Assembly: GCA_044234005.1 (NCBI GenBank)
Contig: JBIIJE010000096.1
Location: 1 to 9,486 of the forward strand
Length of the DNA stretch: 9,486 nt
Source: OLB11 sp044234005
GTDB taxonomy: Bacteria > Bacteroidota > Bacteroidia > Chitinophagales > Chitinophagaceae
Direction of reading: 5' to 3'
Part shown: one piece after another, positions 6,350-9,486 of the stretch
How positions within the stretch are numbered: position 1 is the first letter of the stretch
How the letters are laid out: each line of letters begins with the position of its first letter
The notes under the pieces: generated by a model
The model's input: only the letters and a program-made list of their open reading frames with translations
The model's database searches: none
Told to the model about the DNA's origin: nothing
Made by a program: the position numbers and the translations under genes

Positions 6350-6953
6350 TTGCCGAAAACAGTCGTTTAAAATAATAAGTGCTGAAGAAATTATGCCTAT
6401 CAAACCGCAAATAACAAGTGCACAGATAGTAAGAAATGCTAAGAAGTTAAACATAGACTTTGAAGGAACCGTTTGGTTCGATGAAATTAAACTTGAATTA
6501 AAAGATGATGAGAATAGTAAAGATTTATACCCCCTCTCATTTGCTAATGAACTAGAACCTTTGTTTCAATCGGGCGTTATTTTTGGCAATTTGAAACATA
6601 CATTGGATCCTGATTTTGACAGCGAAAATTGAGGCCTCGACCTAGGCGGTAATGTTGGCATGTATTATGAGAAAATGTATTTGAAAGATGTAAATTTTAG
6701 AGGTAAAACGAAAAACATTTCCATATTTGTGGCAAATGGAAGCATTGGTGATAACCCTCCACCTTCTCAGTTTAGTTGGTATTTTCGGATTGATAATATT
6801 TCAGAAAATGGATATAAGTACGAGAAAACACAACCTCCTTATGATGAGAATGAAGGAAATCCTTTCGCAGAGCCAGTTCAAGTGTTTACGAATGTGAACA
6901 ATGGCAATGGAATATTCAAATTATCCAATTCAATAATTGATTCCTTGAAATAA
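6289..6953 (+). pseudogene. 5'-truncated remnant of a DUF4249 family protein
   Basis: From about 6289 a different protein begins mid-domain in a new frame: FANVYTSVFKNFTSGKAYK and IVAENSRLK, ending at TAA 6373-6375. A one-base shift around 6367-6380 then continues it as SAEEIMPIKPQITSAQIVRN and WFDEIKLELKDD. TGA at 6630-6632 interrupts the chain, after which GLDLGGNVGMYYEKMYLKDV and the closing GNPFAEPVQVFTNVNNGNGIF follow in the same frame to TAA at 6951-6953. The last block resembles the usual C-terminus of DUF4249 proteins (NPFAEPVxVxSNxxNGxGIF), periplasmic or surface partners usually encoded just after a TonB-dependent receptor. The signal sequence and N-terminal part are absent. The family call rests on that tail and on the neighbour. 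The short ATG-headed stretches at 6393 and 6660 are internal fragments, not genes. Confidence 0.65.
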
Positions 6954-6960
6954 ATTTTTC

Positions 6961-6978
6961 GATGGTAATTTTACCATC
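6961..6978. promoter_or_regulatory. Perfect 8-bp palindrome abutting the aldehyde dehydrogenase start codon
   Basis: GATGGTAA and TTACCATC flank a 2-nt spacer, and the ATG follows directly at 6979. A TAATTTTA segment (6966-6973), one mismatch from TAnnTTTG, lies inside it, so a promoter box and an operator could overlap. As RNA it would be a hairpin covering the initiation region. The length and exactness make chance less likely, but the function is inferred. Confidence 0.5.
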
Positions 6979-8436
6979 ATGAATTTACAAGATTACAGTC
7001 AAATCAAAAATTACATAAACGGTGAGTTTGTTGAGCCTTTGTCGGGGCAATATTTAGAAAATATAAATCCTGCTACAGGTGAAATGATTGGAAGCATTCC
7101 GAATAGCAATGCGAGCGATGTAAACTTAGCGGTGCAAGCTGCAAGTGATGCTTTTCCATTGTGGAGTAATACAAGTACAGAAAAGCGATTTTTAATTTTA
7201 AACAAAATTGCTGAACTCATCGATGCACATCTTGATGCATTAGCCTTAGCAGAAACCACTGATAATGGCAAACCCCTTACACTTAGCACAAGAGTAGATA
7301 TACCCAGAGCATCCTCTAATTTTCGGTTCTTCGCAACCGGCATTATGCATTTTGCGAGTGAAAGCCATACCATGGAGTCTAAAGCGATTAATTATACTGT
7401 AAGACAACCCATAGGCGTTGTAGGTTGTATTTCACCTTGGAATTTACCTTTGTATTTATTTACTTGGAAAATTGCCCCAGCCATCGCAGCTGGGAATTGT
7501 GTGATTGCCAAGCCGAGCGAAGTCACGCCTTTATCATCCTATTTATTAGCTAAAATTTGTCATGAAGCAGGTTTACCCGCGGGTGTACTAAATATCATAC
7601 ATGGGGATGGCATTTCATGCGGCAGTGAAATTGTAGCACATCCAAAAATTAAAGCCCTCTCGTTTACAGGTAGTACAAGAGCTGGTGAACACATTGCTTC
7701 CATAGCTGCACCAAAGTTTAAAAAGCTATCGTTAGAATTAGGCGGAAAAAATCCTAACCTCATTTTTGCTGATTGCGATTGGGAGAAAATGATGAAAGTA
7801 ACTTTGCAAAGTTCGTTTGCTAATCAAGGACAAATTTGTTTATGTGGGAGCAGAATTTTAATTGAAAAAAGCATTTATGAAAAATTCAAAATTGAATTTA
7901 TCGAGCATGTAAAAAAATTAAACGTCGGTGACCCATTAGAAAAGAGTAGCAAACAAGGCGCAGTTGTGAGTAAAGTTCACTTCGAAAAGGTTATGCAATG
8001 CATTGAAACCGCTAAACAAGAAGGAGGAAAAATTCTTATTGGAGGAAATGCTATCAAGTTGGAAGGAAGATGTGCAAATGGTTACTTCATTGAGCCTACG
8101 GTAATAGAAAATTTAGGCCCACAATGTAAAACCAATCAAGATGAAATATTTGGACCTGTAGTTACTTTGCAAGCTTTCGAAACGGAACAAGAAGCATTAC
8201 AACTTGCCAATGCAAGTAATTACGGATTAGCTAGCACTATATGGACCCAAGACATTTCCAAAGCGAATCGCATAGCACTTAATTTACAGGCAGGTATTGT
8301 ATGGATAAATTGCTGGTTACTACGAGATTTACGAACTCCTTTTGGAGGAATTAAAAATAGTGGTGTAGGTCGTGAGGGTGGCTGGGATGCTTTGAAATTT
8401 TTTACTGAAGCTAAAAATGTTTGTGTAGAAATCTAG
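6979..8436 (+). CDS. NAD-dependent aldehyde dehydrogenase, probably 2-aminomuconate semialdehyde dehydrogenase
   Basis: This cytoplasmic aldehyde dehydrogenase has 485 residues, normal for the family. It oxidises an aldehyde to an acid with NAD+. Landmarks are N155 in SPWNLPLY (oxyanion), K178 in IAKPSE, E253 in LELGGKNP (general base), the catalytic C287 in ANQGQICLCGSR, and E389 in EIFGPV. The subgroup is suggested by GQICLCGSR, by CWLLRDLRTPFGGIKNSG (445-462) and by R116 in NFRFF. The 2-aminomuconate and 2-hydroxymuconic semialdehyde dehydrogenases (ALDH8-like) carry the same blocks, with arginines that hold the substrate carboxylate. In Bacteroidetes this enzyme usually belongs to tryptophan catabolism by the kynurenine route. 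No other gene of that route is nearby. The ATG directly follows the palindrome at 6961-6978. Confidence 0.85.
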   Translation: MNLQDYSQIKNYINGEFVEPLSGQYLENINPATGEMIGSIPNSNASDVNLAVQAASDAFPLWSNTSTEKRFLILNKIAELIDAHLDALALAETTDNGKPLTLSTRVDIPRASSNFRFFATGIMHFASESHTMESKAINYTVRQPIGVVGCISPWNLPLYLFTWKIAPAIAAGNCVIAKPSEVTPLSSYLLAKICHEAGLPAGVLNIIHGDGISCGSEIVAHPKIKALSFTGSTRAGEHIASIAAPKFKKLSLELGGKNPNLIFADCDWEKMMKVTLQSSFANQGQICLCGSRILIEKSIYEKFKIEFIEHVKKLNVGDPLEKSSKQGAVVSKVHFEKVMQCIETAKQEGGKILIGGNAIKLEGRCANGYFIEPTVIENLGPQCKTNQDEIFGPVVTLQAFETEQEALQLANASNYGLASTIWTQDISKANRIALNLQAGIVWINCWLLRDLRTPFGGIKNSGVGREGGWDALKFFTEAKNVCVEI

Positions 8437-8460
8437 GGACCACTTGTTAGAACAAATGAA

Positions 8461-8468
8461 TATCTTTG
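8461..8468 (+). promoter_or_regulatory. -7 promoter box of the efflux fusion protein gene
   Basis: TATCTTTG matches TAnnTTTG exactly, in the 66-bp gap after the aldehyde dehydrogenase. Transcription from it would give a leader of about 30 nt to the ATG at 8503. The leader contains a short CTTAG/CTAAG dyad (8471-8486). A TTG at 8444-8446 is only 14 bp away, too close for a good -33. Confidence 0.5.
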
Positions 8469-8502
8469 CACTTAGTTTAGTCTAAGGTGTTATGGTATAA
8501 AT

Positions 8503-9486
8503 ATGAAAACAAAAATAATAGTTATAAATTATCTCCTCATTGGACTCCTCTTTTCTGTAGGCTGCAAAAATAAAACAGAGACGATTACACCAACAAAATC
8601 TAACATCACTGAAAGTGTTTATGCGGCTGGGGTTGTAAAAAGCGAAAATCAATATGAAGTATTCTCACAAATTAACGGTAAAATCGTAAACATATTTGTC
8701 AAGGAAGGCGATCTCGTAAAGAAGGGTCAGCCCCTTTTTAAGTTAGAAAATACAAATACCCAGTTGTCAACCGTCAATGCCCAAATTTCAGCAGAAGCAA
8801 ATGACTATGTGCCCAACCATGAAAAACTTATTGATGCACAAAATACAATCGAGTTAGCAAGAAAAAATCTTAACAATGAGTATATCATGTTAGCTAGACA
8901 ACAAAAATTGTGGGCTAAAGATATTGGTACCAAAGTTGAGCTAGAGCAAAGAGAGTTGAGTCTTGAAAATGCCAAGGTGAATGTAAGGAAAGCAGAATTA
9001 GCTTATAAAAATATAAATCGTCAATTAAAATTGACTTCAGACCAAAGCAAGAACCAACTAAAAATTGCACAGTCTACCGAAGATAATCTAATCATTAGAA
9101 GCGAAGTTGATGGCTTAGTCTATAAAATTAGTGTAAAACAAGGAGAATTGGCAACTTCAACAAAACCTATTGCGATTGTAGGGCAGAAAAATTTTATTAT
9201 TGAGTTTAATGTGGATGAATTTGACATCGTTAAAATCCAGAAAGGTCAGAAAGTGATTATAAGAATGGATAGCTATGAAAAAAAGACTTTTGAAGCACAA
9301 ATAAATTTTATTTATCCAATGATGGATGAACAAAAAAGATCTTTTCGAATAGAAGCCATTTTTACAAAAGAGCCTATTTTACTCTATCCGAACCTTACCC
9401 TAGAAGCAAATATTATTATCAACGAGAAAAAAAATGTATTAACAATACCCACCAATTATTTAGCCAATAATTCTTCTGTCATATTA
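8503..9486 (+). CDS. Efflux transporter periplasmic adaptor (membrane fusion protein, HlyD/RND type), lipoprotein (3' partial)
   Basis: The frame is open for 328 residues from ATG 8503 to the edge of the window, so the stop is outside. Residues 1-20 are a hydrophobic signal segment ending FSVGC, giving a lipobox cysteine at 21 and anchorage in the periplasm. The first lipoyl half is at about 38-82 (AAGVVKSENQYEVFSQINGK, then FVKEGDLVKKGQPLFKL). A charged coiled-coil hairpin covers about 84-190, and the second lipoyl half is at 194-228 (IIRSEVDGLVYKISVKQGEL). The beta-barrel (FIIEFNVDEFDIVKIQKGQK) begins at 229. This is the adaptor that links an inner-membrane pump to an outer-membrane channel; the pump is probably encoded further right. 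Whether the pump is RND or ABC (MacB-like) cannot be told. The lipobox has Ser at -3, which is acceptable but not ideal. Confidence 0.9.
   Translation, partial: MKTKIIVINYLLIGLLFSVGCKNKTETITPTKSNITESVYAAGVVKSENQYEVFSQINGKIVNIFVKEGDLVKKGQPLFKLENTNTQLSTVNAQISAEANDYVPNHEKLIDAQNTIELARKNLNNEYIMLARQQKLWAKDIGTKVELEQRELSLENAKVNVRKAELAYKNINRQLKLTSDQSKNQLKIAQSTEDNLIIRSEVDGLVYKISVKQGELATSTKPIAIVGQKNFIIEFNVDEFDIVKIQKGQKVIIRMDSYEKKTFEAQINFIYPMMDEQKRSFRIEAIFTKEPILLYPNLTLEANIIINEKKNVLTIPTNYLANNSSVIL

Noticed and set aside
6630..6632. TGA read as recoding to Trp or selenocysteine
   Set aside because: The same gene remnant has a frameshift and a missing 5' half, no SECIS-like structure was seen, and intact genes in the window end normally; decay is simpler.
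7011..7373. Minus-strand ORF of 120 codons opposite the aldehyde dehydrogenase, and a similar one at 7560-7763
   Set aside because: These are shadow frames of a conserved enzyme with no promoter or domain of their own.
8444..8455. TTGTT-AG-AACAA inverted repeat after the aldehyde dehydrogenase as a terminator
   Set aside because: Only 5 AT-rich base pairs, a 2-nt loop and no T-run.

Overview
The window looks like chromosomal DNA from a Bacteroidota bacterium, probably in the Chitinophagales/Sphingobacteriales range. The evidence is AT-rich DNA, a type IX secretion (T9SS) type B C-terminal sorting domain behind PKD repeats, the decayed remains of a TonB-dependent receptor paired with a DUF4249 protein, a CxxC-x4-CxxC PheS, promoter-like TAnnTTTG boxes, and starts without clear Shine-Dalgarno sequences. 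The family-level placement is an inference.

Layout: (1) 3-1115 (+) is the C-terminal part of a large secreted PKD/Ig-like protein that ends in a T9SS type B (gliding-motility-associated) domain. (2) 1171-2598 (-) is a single-chain iron-sulfur L-serine ammonia-lyase, convergent with gene 1. (3) About 300 bp between the divergent serine dehydratase and pheS genes is rich in dyad symmetry. (4) 2964-5464 (+) is a tight run of housekeeping genes: pheS, a group III truncated hemoglobin, phosphatidylserine synthase pssA and purS, with gaps of 6 bp, 48 bp and a 1-bp overlap. (5) 5609-6953 (+) is a graveyard. A TonB-dependent receptor has lost its plug and most of its barrel and carries two in-frame stops. 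It runs straight into the 5'-truncated remnant of its usual DUF4249 partner, which carries a frameshift and a TGA stop. (6) 6979-8436 (+) is an intact aldehyde dehydrogenase resembling 2-aminomuconate semialdehyde dehydrogenase, whose start codon abuts a perfect 8-bp palindrome. (7) 8503-9486 (+) is a lipoprotein-type efflux membrane fusion protein that runs off the right edge and has no closed ORF because its stop lies outside the window.

The intact genes cover translation, lipid and purine synthesis, and serine and probably tryptophan/kynurenine-type catabolism. The surface and transport genes are partly eroded. I saw no mobile element, CRISPR array, tRNA or rRNA. No convincing new multi-gene system is visible. 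The best second looks are the collapsed receptor/DUF4249 locus and the dyads at 2654-2724, 2908-2937 and 6961-6978.
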